Positions 1-7,287 of a stretch of DNA of 35,811 nucleotides are shown piece after piece. Below the pieces are notes generated by a model that saw only the letters and a program-made list of their open reading frames with translations, was not told the DNA's origin and did not search any database. Location: positions 1-35,811 of the forward strand of contig JAIDSL010000064.1 of the NCBI GenBank assembly GCA_029061255.1. Direction: 5' to 3'. Numbering within the stretch: position 1 is the stretch's first letter; each line of letters opens with the position of its first letter. This DNA is from Muribaculaceae bacterium (lineage in GTDB: Bacteria > Bacteroidota > Bacteroidia > Bacteroidales > Muribaculaceae). A program made the position numbers and the translations under genes.

Positions 1-552
1 GGAGAATTTACAATATATAATGATTTTGTTAACGACCCACGGGATTTCGAGAAAAACAATGTGCTGTATCATTATCCGATAAACCATGACCGACTGATCA
101 TTGGGAAATTTTGTTCAATAGCCTGTGGCGCGAAGTTCATATTCAACTGCGCCAACCATACCCTAAAATCACTGTCAACCTACACGTTCCCGCTATTCTT
201 TGAAGAATGGGATTTATCGAAATCCGAAGTTGCAACAGCATGGGATAACAAAGGCGACATTATTATAGGTAATGATGTTTGGATTGGATACGATGCAGTA
301 ATAATGGCTGGAGTCAAGATAGGCGATGGTGCAATTATCGGTGCTCGTGCCGTAGTCACCAAAGACGTGGAGCCTTATTCTATCGTTGGAGGTGTGCCTG
401 CGAAAGCAATTCGTAAGCGTTTTGCCCCGGATACTATTGAGAAACTACAGAATTTGCAATGGTGGAATTGGCCCGTCGAAAGAATAAAGGAATCCATCCA
501 CCTCATTCAGTCTGGTAATATTGAAGATCTTATCAAGAAGCAACAGGTATAA
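1..552 (+). CDS. Vat/CatB-like xenobiotic acetyltransferase (5' end outside window)
   Basis: Acyl-CoA-dependent O-acetyltransferase of the left-handed beta-helix (hexapeptide) superfamily, closest in style to the Vat streptogramin A / CatB chloramphenicol group. The frame is open from base 1 and reads [20 protein letters not shown] before the GTG at 61, which matches the usual N-terminal part of the family, so the true start lies upstream and the GTG is internal. Visible marks are the [10 protein letters not shown] segment, the catalytic-histidine context NCANHT, hexapeptide turns ([32 protein letters not shown]), the [13 protein letters not shown] signature, and an alpha-helical C-terminal tail. 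The substrate is unknown; many gut homologues are not proven resistance genes. A separate secreted esterase follows after 54 bp. Confidence 0.88.
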   Translation, partial: GEFTIYNDFVNDPRDFEKNNVLYHYPINHDRLIIGKFCSIACGAKFIFNCANHTLKSLSTYTFPLFFEEWDLSKSEVATAWDNKGDIIIGNDVWIGYDAVIMAGVKIGDGAIIGARAVVTKDVEPYSIVGGVPAKAIRKRFAPDTIEKLQNLQWWNWPVERIKESIHLIQSGNIEDLIKKQQV

Positions 553-606
553 ATACCGAAGTCTATGGCAAATAAAATGTAAAATCTACAAAGTTTACCC
601 TTTAAT

Positions 607-1485
607 ATGAAATTACGTCTTTTTACTTTGATGGTTGCTGTTGCTTTGGCAGTTGTGGCAAATGCCACCAATACCAATAACCAAACGGGAAAATATACAA
701 TAGCCTACGGCGACACTATACGTACCTATAGCATGCACGTGCCGATATCGATTAGCAATGGTGCCCCTCTCGTCGTATATACTCATGGCTATGGGTCCAA
801 GACCCGTTGGCGCGATGATCTTAATGCAGTTGCCGACAGTTGTGGATTCGCTGTATGCTACCCCGACGGCAGCCCCGATTCCCGTGGCTACGACAGTTGG
901 AATGTCGGCTATCCGACACAAGATTGTATGGATATTGATGAAGCAGACTTTTTCAGTCATCTTCTTGATGAAGTCACTTCAAAATTCAGATTAAGCACCG
1001 TAAACGTGTTTATGGCCGGATGGTCTAATGGCGGAGATCTCTGTTATCATCTTGCATATACCGACCCGGCGCTGTTTAGAGCATATGGCTCTGTAGGTGG
1101 TCTTATGTATGAAAGTATGTATACGAACAATACGCTCACTCTTCCAGTACCTATAATTGAGATTCACGGTAACGACGACGATGTTGCAATGTGGGAGGGC
1201 GACCATCTCAATACAGGAGGCTGGGGAGCTTATATCCCGGTACCCCTGGCTGTTGCTACAGTAGCAGCACACAACCGATGCACCACCATGGCCATTGATA
1301 CAATCACGAACAAGCGTGACGCAAGCCAAATGGTGAAACGTACTTCCTATAGCGGCTCCCCCTCAAATTGTGATGTGGTTCTCTATGAGATTGAGGGTGG
1401 CAAACACTCTTGGGCTGAAGAGGAAGTGAACACATCAAAAATCCTGTGGAAGTTTTTCTCACACTATCTTGTAGATGAAAATTAG
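607..1485 (+). CDS. Secreted alpha/beta-hydrolase esterase (LpqC / PHB-depolymerase-like)
   Basis: Predicted exported serine esterase of 292 residues. The first 20 residues form a Sec signal peptide ending VANA. After it comes an alpha/beta-hydrolase fold of the poly(3-hydroxybutyrate) depolymerase / feruloyl-esterase-like family. The putative triad is Ser140 in GWSNGG, Asp190 in IHGNDDD and His267 in GGKHSW; THGYG at 60-63 fits the oxyanion-hole loop. The substrate is probably an ester on plant or dietary polysaccharide, but this is inference from the family. The next gene starts 6 bp after the stop, so the two are probably co-transcribed. No lipobox is visible, so a periplasmic location is likely. 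Confidence 0.85.
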   Translation: MKLRLFTLMVAVALAVVANATNTNNQTGKYTIAYGDTIRTYSMHVPISISNGAPLVVYTHGYGSKTRWRDDLNAVADSCGFAVCYPDGSPDSRGYDSWNVGYPTQDCMDIDEADFFSHLLDEVTSKFRLSTVNVFMAGWSNGGDLCYHLAYTDPALFRAYGSVGGLMYESMYTNNTLTLPVPIIEIHGNDDDVAMWEGDHLNTGGWGAYIPVPLAVATVAAHNRCTTMAIDTITNKRDASQMVKRTSYSGSPSNCDVVLYEIEGGKHSWAEEEVNTSKILWKFFSHYLVDEN

Positions 1486-1490
1486 GAGAT

Positions 1491-1826
1491 ATGAATGTTG
1501 AGGAATTGAGGGAATACTGCCTGTCGCTGGGCGACGTGGAAGAGAAGATACCGTTCGGGAAATTCGCGAAGCGGTATGACTCCACGTTGGTGTTCTACGT
1601 GAAGGGTCATATGTTCTGCATGTTCGACCTTGATGATTTCACCTGGGTAGCCATGCGTTCGACAGCAGATGAAATTGAGGAAATCGCCCTCGACCATACA
1701 GCTGTACTCCCGGGACGAAAGAATATGCGACTGTGGCTCAACGTTGCTCTTGGGGGTGATATTACAGACTCAATGGTCCTCAACCTCGTCAGGCGAGCGT
1801 ACGAGATCATCAATGATAAGTATTGA
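1491..1826 (+). CDS. MmcQ/YjbR family protein
   Basis: Small cytoplasmic protein of 111 residues with the MmcQ/YjbR (double-wing, CyaY-like) fold. Typical features are the N-terminal MNVEELREYCLSLGDVEEKI helix and start of sheet, a PFGKFAKRY loop, and the C-terminal helix MVLNLVRRAYEIINDKY. Family members have been suggested to bind DNA, but the role is not established. It starts 6 bp after the esterase stop with a purine-rich AGGAGAT just before the ATG, so it probably shares the esterase transcript. It is convergent with the PLD gene, whose stop lies only a few bases away. Confidence 0.82.
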   Translation: MNVEELREYCLSLGDVEEKIPFGKFAKRYDSTLVFYVKGHMFCMFDLDDFTWVAMRSTADEIEEIALDHTAVLPGRKNMRLWLNVALGGDITDSMVLNLVRRAYEIINDKY

Positions 1827-1830
1827 TTTC

Positions 1831-2346
1831 TTATTTTACAGGGTCGGAGCAGTATTGGCGACGGCCGCAACGGGTGCAGTGCTCGCCGCGCCACACGCTG
1901 TCGAACTCTTCCATAGCGGCATCTATCAGTGAAGGGTCGTCGGTAAGGATACCGGCTTCGAAGTTGCGTCGGGTACTGCTCTTCATGCCTATGCCGGCTC
2001 CTGTCAGATTGGCAGAGCCTATGTAGGCTGTCTGGAAATCGAATATCAGCATCTTGAAATGGACTCTCGGGCAGAGTATACGTTCCAGACCAGTCTTTAG
2101 GATAGGATAACGGTCGAAATCCTCACGGAAAGCAGGACCCGGTTCCTTGGCATGGATAAGACGGATCTCAACTCCACGCTTCAAGAGTTTGGCAAGCACA
2201 GCGAGGAACGGCTCGGTTGCCGTGCCGGACTTGACGTGAAGGTCCTTGATATCGGCCGTGCCGATCCAAAGCGACTTCCTGACGGAAGCCACTTTAGCCA
2301 CGACCTTGTCATAATGGTCTTTGCCTGATATGAATTCTACTGCCAT
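1831..2346 (-). CDS. Single-motif phospholipase D-like protein with C-terminal Cys cluster
   Basis: A 171-residue protein of the PLD superfamily. One HKD motif is visible, HFKMLIFD (H-x-K-x4-D), followed by the characteristic AYIGSANLTGAGIG segment. Most catalytic PLDs use two motifs, so this would act as a dimer, like Nuc/BfiL-type nucleases. The C-terminus carries CTRCGRRQYC, three closely spaced cysteines that could help bind a metal. The likely substrate is a nucleic acid or phosphodiester, but this is inference. The promoter box lies only 6 bases upstream of the ATG, so the mRNA is probably leaderless or nearly so. It sits divergent to a short broken reading frame at 2391. Confidence 0.8.
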   Translation of the reverse strand: MAVEFISGKDHYDKVVAKVASVRKSLWIGTADIKDLHVKSGTATEPFLAVLAKLLKRGVEIRLIHAKEPGPAFREDFDRYPILKTGLERILCPRVHFKMLIFDFQTAYIGSANLTGAGIGMKSSTRRNFEAGILTDDPSLIDAAMEEFDSVWRGEHCTRCGRRQYCSDPVK

Positions 2347-2352
2347 ACGGAT

Positions 2353-2361
2353 GCAAAGTTA
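2353..2361 (-). promoter_or_regulatory. Bacteroidetes -7 box of the PLD gene
   Basis: On the minus strand the box reads TAACTTTGC, an exact TAnnTTTGC match, and ends 6 bases before the start codon at 2346. A transcript starting at the usual distance would begin at or next to the ATG. Confidence 0.65.
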
Positions 2362-2362
2362 G

Positions 2363-2370
2363 TAATTTTG
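2363..2370 (+). promoter_or_regulatory. Divergent -7 box TAATTTTG
   Basis: TAATTTTG fits TAnnTTTG on the plus strand and lies back-to-back with the minus-strand box 2 bases away. It would read into the broken frame at 2391. Confidence 0.45.
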
Positions 2371-2390
2371 TATCTTAAAACAACAAGAAT

Positions 2391-2500
2391 ATGAGCAACG
2401 AGATATTATATGGGACCCTAACTTGGATCCGGTGACAGCAATCGGTGAGTTCAAGGTGTTGCTTCCCGAAGTCCGGGAAGAAGAGACACGGTCTCGATAA
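2391..2500 (+). pseudogene. Frame-disrupted short coding remnant
   Basis: An ATG at 2391 with a promoter-like box 20 bases upstream begins MSNEILYG and then stops at 2435. Moving into the other frame at about 2408 gives IWDPNLDPVTAIGEFKVLLP and then EVREEETRSR before a TAA at 2498-2500. The joined product (MSNEILWDPNLD...) reads like a protein N-terminus, so a two-base insertion near 2408 is the simplest explanation. I do not recognise the family. A truncation must also be assumed, since about 35 residues is short. Confidence 0.35.
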
Positions 2501-2519
2501 CAACCGTAACTTATCGCTG

Positions 2520-3296
2520 CTAATAGTCTAATATGATTGGCACTTGGTGTTTATCTGCAAAACGAACTGCCTGATATAACATCGAATAGGTGCATCGTGC
2601 CAATTCCTCCGTACGATATTTTTCTTTCGGGTGGACATTGCATATATAGCCCAATATAAGTCCGGCCTTCTTTGGTTTTACCGGGTTATAATACAATTCA
2701 TTTCTCCATGAAAGTATGGTGGCTTCATCTGCTTTCCATAATTTTTGATTTAGTTCTTCCAATTCATATTTCAACATCTCAACTGTTGAGAAGGTTGCTT
2801 CATCTCCATTTGGCAGTGTTGTAACAAAAGATATCATTTTTGGAATTGGCAGCCAGATCGTCGCATTGGAAAGCAACGAACCGGGAAACTCCTGCGACAA
2901 GGCTTTTTTAACAACTGGCTCATCAAAAACATTCCACCCTATTTCGATATATTCAGGCAAAGGATAGTCAAGTAAATTGCAGGCACACAACATTACTAAT
3001 GCTCTGTATGCTTCCCAATCCGGCTTATCGGTGTAGTAATCAAGTTCTCTTTTCTCGTCCCATAAAGGGGAATCCTGAGACTGGTCCATACATACAGCAA
3101 GGTTCTCGATCCATTGGCATATTACGTCATGAATCTGCTCGATTTCATCTTTATTATCTATAGGCTTAACTTCATTGCCACATCTGTCCAACATCACACA
3201 TTTCTGTCCATGTTCCTCTGATAGCTGCTGCGATATATTTTTCCAATCACGACAGTAATAACGTGTCAGTGTTCCGGTATAAATATCTAAACCCAT
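2520..3296 (-). CDS. Conserved hypothetical protein (MGLDIYTGTLTRYY family)
   Basis: A 258-residue cytoplasmic protein without signal peptide or membrane segment. It begins MGLDIYTGTLTRYYCRDW, an N-terminus I associate only with uncharacterised proteins. It is rich in Trp, Tyr and acidic residues. A cysteine pair occurs in LVMLCACNLL and a helical ELEELNQKLWKADEAT segment follows near residue 180. No catalytic motif is evident. Such soluble acidic proteins include immunity proteins, but there is no toxin next to it and I assign no function. It is transcribed from its own promoter (box at 3352-3360) and stands alone between a pseudogene and the TfoX-like gene. Confidence 0.7.
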   Translation of the reverse strand: MGLDIYTGTLTRYYCRDWKNISQQLSEEHGQKCVMLDRCGNEVKPIDNKDEIEQIHDVICQWIENLAVCMDQSQDSPLWDEKRELDYYTDKPDWEAYRALVMLCACNLLDYPLPEYIEIGWNVFDEPVVKKALSQEFPGSLLSNATIWLPIPKMISFVTTLPNGDEATFSTVEMLKYELEELNQKLWKADEATILSWRNELYYNPVKPKKAGLILGYICNVHPKEKYRTEELARCTYSMLYQAVRFADKHQVPIILDY

Positions 3297-3351
3297 ATTG
3301 TATTGTATTTGATTTTTAGGAATGAAGTTGTTTAAACTTCAATAATTCATT

Positions 3352-3360
3352 GCAAATATA
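3352..3360 (-). promoter_or_regulatory. -7 box of the hypothetical gene
   Basis: The minus strand reads TATATTTGC, an exact TAnnTTTGC box, 55 bases before the ATG at 3296. The leader contains a short GAAGTT/AACTTC inverted repeat. Confidence 0.6.
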
Positions 3361-3662
3361 TAACTTTCTTGCGACAAAACAAAATTAGGTGTAATGTTTA
3401 CCGCGGTTCTTATCCATATTGTGTGTTCCACTTTGATGGACCATACGGTTGCGCTTCCAAAAGATTACCAATAGTGCGAATCTCAAATATTTTTCGTAAA
3501 TTTGCATTCGGCATGACTATTTCATGCCTGGCATTAACGAAACATAGAAGTATAAAGGCCTCTATATTTCAATGAATGACTCTCCTCAACCAATGACAAT
3601 GGGAAATATATTTACATTCAAGACCATCGGTCTCTTTACGACTGACAATAAGACTATTTAAT
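3361..3662 (+). promoter_or_regulatory. Intergenic leader of the TfoX-like gene with promoter and tiny ORFs
   Basis: A strong -7 box TAAATTTGC lies at 3497-3505. Downstream of it are two very small overlapping reading frames. The first (3513-3575, 20 residues, MTISCLALTKHRSIKASIFQ) ends in an ATGA overlap with the second (3572-3661, 29 residues, beginning MNDSPQPMTMGNIF). The second stops one base before the ATG of the TfoX-like gene. They could be leader peptides or chance. Nothing else is visible between 3361 and 3496; a longer frame crossing the promoter box is not credible. Confidence 0.4.
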
Positions 3663-3977
3663 ATGGCATGTACTCCTGAGTTTATAGAGTTCGTATGCGA
3701 TACGCTTGCGCCTTTAGGAGAGGTGCAGAGCCGTAAGATGATGGGTGACTATGTCATCTATTTAAATGAGAAGTGTGTGATCACTGCATGCGACAATATA
3801 GCATATGTCAAAAAATTGCCTTGCATTGCCGACTTGATGGCTGAAGCTGAATGCGGTTGCCCATACGAAGGAGCCAAGGAAGCATATATACTTGACTTTA
3901 CTGATCCTCACAGGATAAGAAAAGTGATTGAGATCCTTTGGTATAAGCTCCCCTTCCCTAAATCCAAAAAGAAATAA
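3663..3977 (+). CDS. TfoX N-terminal domain family protein
   Basis: A 104-residue protein matching the TfoX/Sxy N-terminal domain, with the typical FVCDTLAPLGEVQSRKMMGDYVIYLNEK core (residues about 9-37) and the C-terminal helix region DPHRIRKVIEILWYKLP. In gammaproteobacteria TfoX regulates competence. Bacteroidetes versions are stand-alone N-terminal domains of unknown role, so no competence function is claimed. It ends in a basic SKKK tail. It begins 1 base after a tiny upstream frame and is followed after 30 bp by the SMR exporter, so an operon with the exporter and Nim-like gene is possible. Confidence 0.82.
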   Translation: MACTPEFIEFVCDTLAPLGEVQSRKMMGDYVIYLNEKCVITACDNIAYVKKLPCIADLMAEAECGCPYEGAKEAYILDFTDPHRIRKVIEILWYKLPFPKSKKK

Positions 3978-4007
3978 ACATAAATGTCTGCATATCATTT
4001 TTGAGAT

Positions 4008-4331
4008 ATGAATTGGATTCTACTTATTATCGCAGGATGCTTTGAAACCGGCTTCGCGTTCTGCCTCGGCAAAATGAAGGGATTATCAGGCACTCCATGG
4101 TGTCTTTGGGGCCTTGGATTCCTCGCATGTCTTACTCTTAGCATGACACTTCTGGCAAAAGCGGTGCAGACAATTCCGATAGGCACGGCATATCCCATAT
4201 GGACAGGGATTGGGGCGGTGGGTACGGTTATTGTCGGCATTCTATTCTTCAACGAGCCAGCCACCTTCTGGAGACTATTTTTTATATCAACACTGATTAT
4301 TTCGATAATTGGTCTTAAACTTTTAAACTGA
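4008..4331 (+). CDS. SMR family exporter, Gdx (guanidinium exporter) type
   Basis: A 107-residue four-helix small multidrug resistance protein working as an antiparallel dimer in the inner membrane. Glu13 in IIAGCFETGF is the essential proton/substrate-coupling carboxylate. The segment PIGTAYPIWTGIGAVG is the Gdx/SugE form of the signature (WTGIGAVG, not the EmrE-type WAGIG). Helix 4 ends SIIGLKLLN. Gdx proteins export guanidinium and some quaternary ammonium compounds in exchange for protons. No guanidine riboswitch is recognisable upstream. The Nim-like gene starts 11 bp downstream, suggesting one transcript. Confidence 0.87.
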   Translation: MNWILLIIAGCFETGFAFCLGKMKGLSGTPWCLWGLGFLACLTLSMTLLAKAVQTIPIGTAYPIWTGIGAVGTVIVGILFFNEPATFWRLFFISTLIISIIGLKLLN

Positions 4332-4342
4332 AACATAAGGTT

Positions 4343-4816
4343 ATGAGACGCTTCAAACAACAGCTTGCGGAATCAGAGACTTTGGAGATATTGCGCAACT
4401 CTACATCGGGAGTCTTATCTCTGTGTGGCGATGACGGGATGCCCTATGGCGTTCCGCTAAGCCATGTCTATGATGACGGGAAACTTTATTTTCATTCTGC
4501 CCTAACAGGCCACAAGGTGGATCTTATCAGACAAAACCAGAATGCGAGTTTCACCGTCATAGCCAAAGATGAAATCCATCCGGAAAGATATACTACATAT
4601 TTTCAAAGCGTAATCGCATCCGGTAAAGTCGAAATCATCGAAGAAGCACACCGCAAGAGGGAAATCCTTGAAATATTAGGGCGCAGATGCAATCCCACAG
4701 ATCCGGAAGGATTATCAAAAGAAATACAAACCGGAATCAATAGATGCTTAGTGCTTGAAATGAGCATCGAAAATCTTACAGGCAAACAAGCTATCGAATT
4801 AGTGAACCAGCATTAA
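4343..4816 (+). CDS. Nim-like FMN-binding protein (pyridoxamine 5'-phosphate oxidase fold)
   Basis: A 157-residue split-barrel flavoprotein of the nitroimidazole-resistance (Nim) group. The N-terminal half has the family layout: MRRFKQQL, then SGVLSLCGDDGMPYGVPLSH, then KLYFHSALTGHKVDLI. His51 and His57 fall in the YFHSA..GHK motif, and a FTVIAKDEIHPERYTTYFQS segment follows. Nim proteins reduce or sequester 5-nitroimidazole drugs, but most chromosomal homologues are not shown to give resistance. It directly follows the SMR exporter (11 bp), so the pair looks like a small xenobiotic-handling operon. Confidence 0.83.
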   Translation: MRRFKQQLAESETLEILRNSTSGVLSLCGDDGMPYGVPLSHVYDDGKLYFHSALTGHKVDLIRQNQNASFTVIAKDEIHPERYTTYFQSVIASGKVEIIEEAHRKREILEILGRRCNPTDPEGLSKEIQTGINRCLVLEMSIENLTGKQAIELVNQH

Positions 4817-4884
4817 CCCCATCCTTAATAGGTGTGCTGCACGCGATCACCCAGTAATCATCAACGTATGTCACGAAAAATATG

Positions 4885-4893
4885 TAAATTTGC
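4885..4893 (+). promoter_or_regulatory. -7 box of the GH30 gene
   Basis: TAAATTTGC is an exact TAnnTTTGC match 20 bases before the ATG at 4914. A TTG codon that could be read as an earlier start lies inside this box, which argues for the ATG at 4914. Confidence 0.68.
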
Positions 4894-4913
4894 AGTCTAT
4901 TAAAACCCAAGAT

Positions 4914-6410
4914 ATGAAACAGTACGCTATAATGATAGGATTGATGCTTCCTATAATGGGAATGGCTCAAAATGTAATATGGTACTCATCTTCAGACAAT
5001 GACTTCTGGAGTAAGGAGAAAAATCTGAAGATGGATGGGAAGGCTTCGCAAACTCCTGTGATAACTATCGGTTCGAACGACAACGGCCATAAACTGAAAC
5101 ACTGGGGCACGACCTTCAATGAACTTGATTGGGATGCGTTCATAGCCCTTTCGCGTGATGATCAGGACAGGCTGATGCGCAATCTCTTCTCTACGGATGG
5201 CGACCTGCGGTTCACTCGCGGACGAATCGGGATGAACTGCAATGACTATGGTAGAAGCTGGTATAGTTGCGATGAAGTAGAAGGGGATTTCAAATTGGAA
5301 TACTTCAATATTGACCGAGACAAGACCAGCATAATCCCTCTTATACGCGCAGCGCAGAAATACAATCCCGACCTAACCTTCTGGACATCGCCATGGTCGC
5401 CACCGAGTTGGATGAAAATCAATGGAGATTATCCCGTGGTAAGCAGCAAGCATAATAATGCCGACCCACGCAAGGATTATCTTTTGTTTGGATCAGTGGA
5501 AGACATCGATGAAGACGAGATGAAGTTTCTTGGGGAAAGAAAGGATCAATTTCCACGCCGTCTTGCAACTCAGGATTACTTCATTCAGGACCCACGCTAC
5601 CTCCAGGCTTATGCAAACTATTTCAGTAAATTCGTCGATGCATATAAAAACGAAGGGGTGCCAATTGATATGGTAATCTACCAGAATGAGGCCTACAGTT
5701 ATACTCCATATCCGGGCTGTGCATGGACAGCCGAGGGAACTGTACGGTTCAACCGTGACTATCTTGCTCCGACACTTAAGAAAAAGAATCCTGACGTAAA
5801 GATCTATCTTGGGACATTCAACACAAACCGACAGGACCATGTAGAGAGGATTCTATCTGATTCTGTTCTCAGGAGTCAGCTTTCCGGGCTTGCTTTCCAG
5901 TGGGAGGGACGAGAGATTCTTCCTGCAATAAGAGAGCAGTATCCTGAATTCAGCTATATATGCTCTGAGAGCGAGTGCGGAAACGGAGATATGGACTGGA
6001 AGGCCGGAGAGCATACATTCTTCCTGATAGGTGATAACATCGGCAAGGGATGCGATGAATGGTATAACTGGAATTTCCTTCTTCCGAAGAGGGGACGAAG
6101 CCAGTGGGGCTGGGAGCAGAATGCACTTGTGGAGCTTGATCCTGAGACCCACACCCTGCGCTACACCCCGGAATACTATGCAGTGAAGCATTTTTCCAAT
6201 GTAATAGATCAAGGCGCGGAGATCTTGGGATATGAATGTAAGGATGACAAGCGGACATCGATATTGATAGCAAGAAATCCTAATGGCAAGTATGTGGCTG
6301 TTGCCGGCAATTTTACTGATGAAGCACAGCCAATGACAATAGAAATTAACGGGAAATATCTAAATGTCAACCTTCCGGCCCATTCATTCAATTCCTACAT
6401 TGTCAACTGA
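4914..6410 (+). CDS. Secreted GH30 family glycoside hydrolase
   Basis: A 498-residue glycosidase. The chosen ATG gives a signal peptide (MKQYAIMIGLMLPIMGMAQ), and the promoter lies just before it. The (beta/alpha)8 barrel shows FWTSPWSPPSWMK at about 157-168, the acid/base region YQNEAYS with Glu259, and the nucleophile region CSESECGNGD (Glu352 or Glu354). A C-terminal beta domain follows from about residue 430 (YAVKHFSNVIDQGAEILG and on), ending NLPAHSFNSYIV. GH30 members hydrolyse beta-glucosyl, beta-1,6-glucan, xylan or glucosylceramide links; the subfamily cannot be fixed by eye. Its stop overlaps an ATG that begins the longer version of the next gene. Confidence 0.88.
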   Translation: MKQYAIMIGLMLPIMGMAQNVIWYSSSDNDFWSKEKNLKMDGKASQTPVITIGSNDNGHKLKHWGTTFNELDWDAFIALSRDDQDRLMRNLFSTDGDLRFTRGRIGMNCNDYGRSWYSCDEVEGDFKLEYFNIDRDKTSIIPLIRAAQKYNPDLTFWTSPWSPPSWMKINGDYPVVSSKHNNADPRKDYLLFGSVEDIDEDEMKFLGERKDQFPRRLATQDYFIQDPRYLQAYANYFSKFVDAYKNEGVPIDMVIYQNEAYSYTPYPGCAWTAEGTVRFNRDYLAPTLKKKNPDVKIYLGTFNTNRQDHVERILSDSVLRSQLSGLAFQWEGREILPAIREQYPEFSYICSESECGNGDMDWKAGEHTFFLIGDNIGKGCDEWYNWNFLLPKRGRSQWGWEQNALVELDPETHTLRYTPEYYAVKHFSNVIDQGAEILGYECKDDKRTSILIARNPNGKYVAVAGNFTDEAQPMTIEINGKYLNVNLPAHSFNSYIVN

Positions 6411-6442
6411 TGCTTGCAAGTAGAAAAACATTAATTATCAAT

Positions 6443-7075
6443 ATGATGAACTATATATTTGATTTCGACGGAACCCTGATGGACACATCGGGCGTAATAC
6501 TTTCCACTATAAAGGCTACTATAAAGGATATGGGGCTTCCTGATAAGACCGATGAGGAATGCCGCTCTATCATAGGCATACGTACCGATGAGGCAGGACG
6601 GTATCTCTATCCGGATCTGGATATCTCAAATAAAGAATTTGCCAAGGTTTTCCGTGCGAATTACGACAGATTGCAGAAAGACGCGCATGAAGAGGCATTC
6701 CCGGGAGTAATCGAGACCCTCACACAACTTAGAACCAATGGCCACAGACTTGCCATCGCATCAAGCAGACGACTCGTGTCGCTGACAGACTACCTGAAGA
6801 GACTTGGAATCGAGGATTGGTTTGACATAGTGGTTGGAGCCGACAGCGTCTCCAAAGGGAAGCCTGATCCGGAGCCGGTACTGACAGTTCTGAAGGCTCT
6901 CGGCTGGAATGCCGACGACACTTTAGTGGTAGGAGACGCAGACGTAGACATAATGATGGGCAACGCAGCGGGATGCATGACCTGCGCTGTGACATACGGC
7001 AACGGTTCAATCGCCTCGCTAAAAGCGGCTCAACCGGATTACATGATTGATGATTTCAAAGACCTGCCGTTATGA
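6443..7075 (+). CDS. HAD superfamily phosphatase (Gph-like)
   Basis: A haloacid dehalogenase-like hydrolase. The start at 6443 (or 6446) is preferred because it puts DFDGTLMDTSG, motif I, at the extreme N-terminus as in relatives; a longer start at 6410 adds 11 untypical residues. Motif II is IASSRR, motif III the lysine in SKGKPDPEP, and motif IV VVGDADVDIMMGNAAG. The small cap domain is alpha-helical, so this is subfamily IA, like phosphoglycolate phosphatase or beta-phosphoglucomutase. The substrate is probably a small phosphate ester. It follows the GH30 gene closely and may be co-transcribed with it. Confidence 0.87.
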   Translation: MMNYIFDFDGTLMDTSGVILSTIKATIKDMGLPDKTDEECRSIIGIRTDEAGRYLYPDLDISNKEFAKVFRANYDRLQKDAHEEAFPGVIETLTQLRTNGHRLAIASSRRLVSLTDYLKRLGIEDWFDIVVGADSVSKGKPDPEPVLTVLKALGWNADDTLVVGDADVDIMMGNAAGCMTCAVTYGNGSIASLKAAQPDYMIDDFKDLPL

Positions 7076-7170
7076 TGGATACTATAATCCGAACGATAAA
7101 GGATAATGAATATGGGCGTGAACATTATTATCTGATGACAGCTACAATTGAACACACCAGGGCACAATGA
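7072..7170 (+). CDS. Possible 32-residue ORF overlapping the HAD stop
   Basis: An ATG overlapping the HAD stop codon (ATGA) opens a 32-residue frame beginning MMDTIIRTIKDNEYGREHYY. The composition is protein-like, but I recognise no family and chance is a serious alternative. It could be the remnant of a longer gene. The remaining bases to 7251 hold no other gene. Confidence 0.2.
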   Translation: MMDTIIRTIKDNEYGREHYYLMTATIEHTRAQ

Positions 7171-7251
7171 GAGTGATTCATCGATGTCGACAATCTACAA
7201 TTTACAATCATAATTTTATCAACGACACTTGTCTATTTCAAATATTCGTCA

Positions 7252-7260
7252 TATCTTTGC
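7252..7260 (+). promoter_or_regulatory. -7 box of the RloA/RloB operon
   Basis: TATCTTTGC is an exact TAnnTTTGC box 27 bases before the GTG start at 7288. Confidence 0.66.
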
Positions 7261-7287
7261 ATTATAATTGTAAATTTACGACAAACA

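Noticed and set aside
3369-3575. 68-codon frame on the plus strand
   Set aside because: It crosses a strong -7 box and has no protein-like family features.
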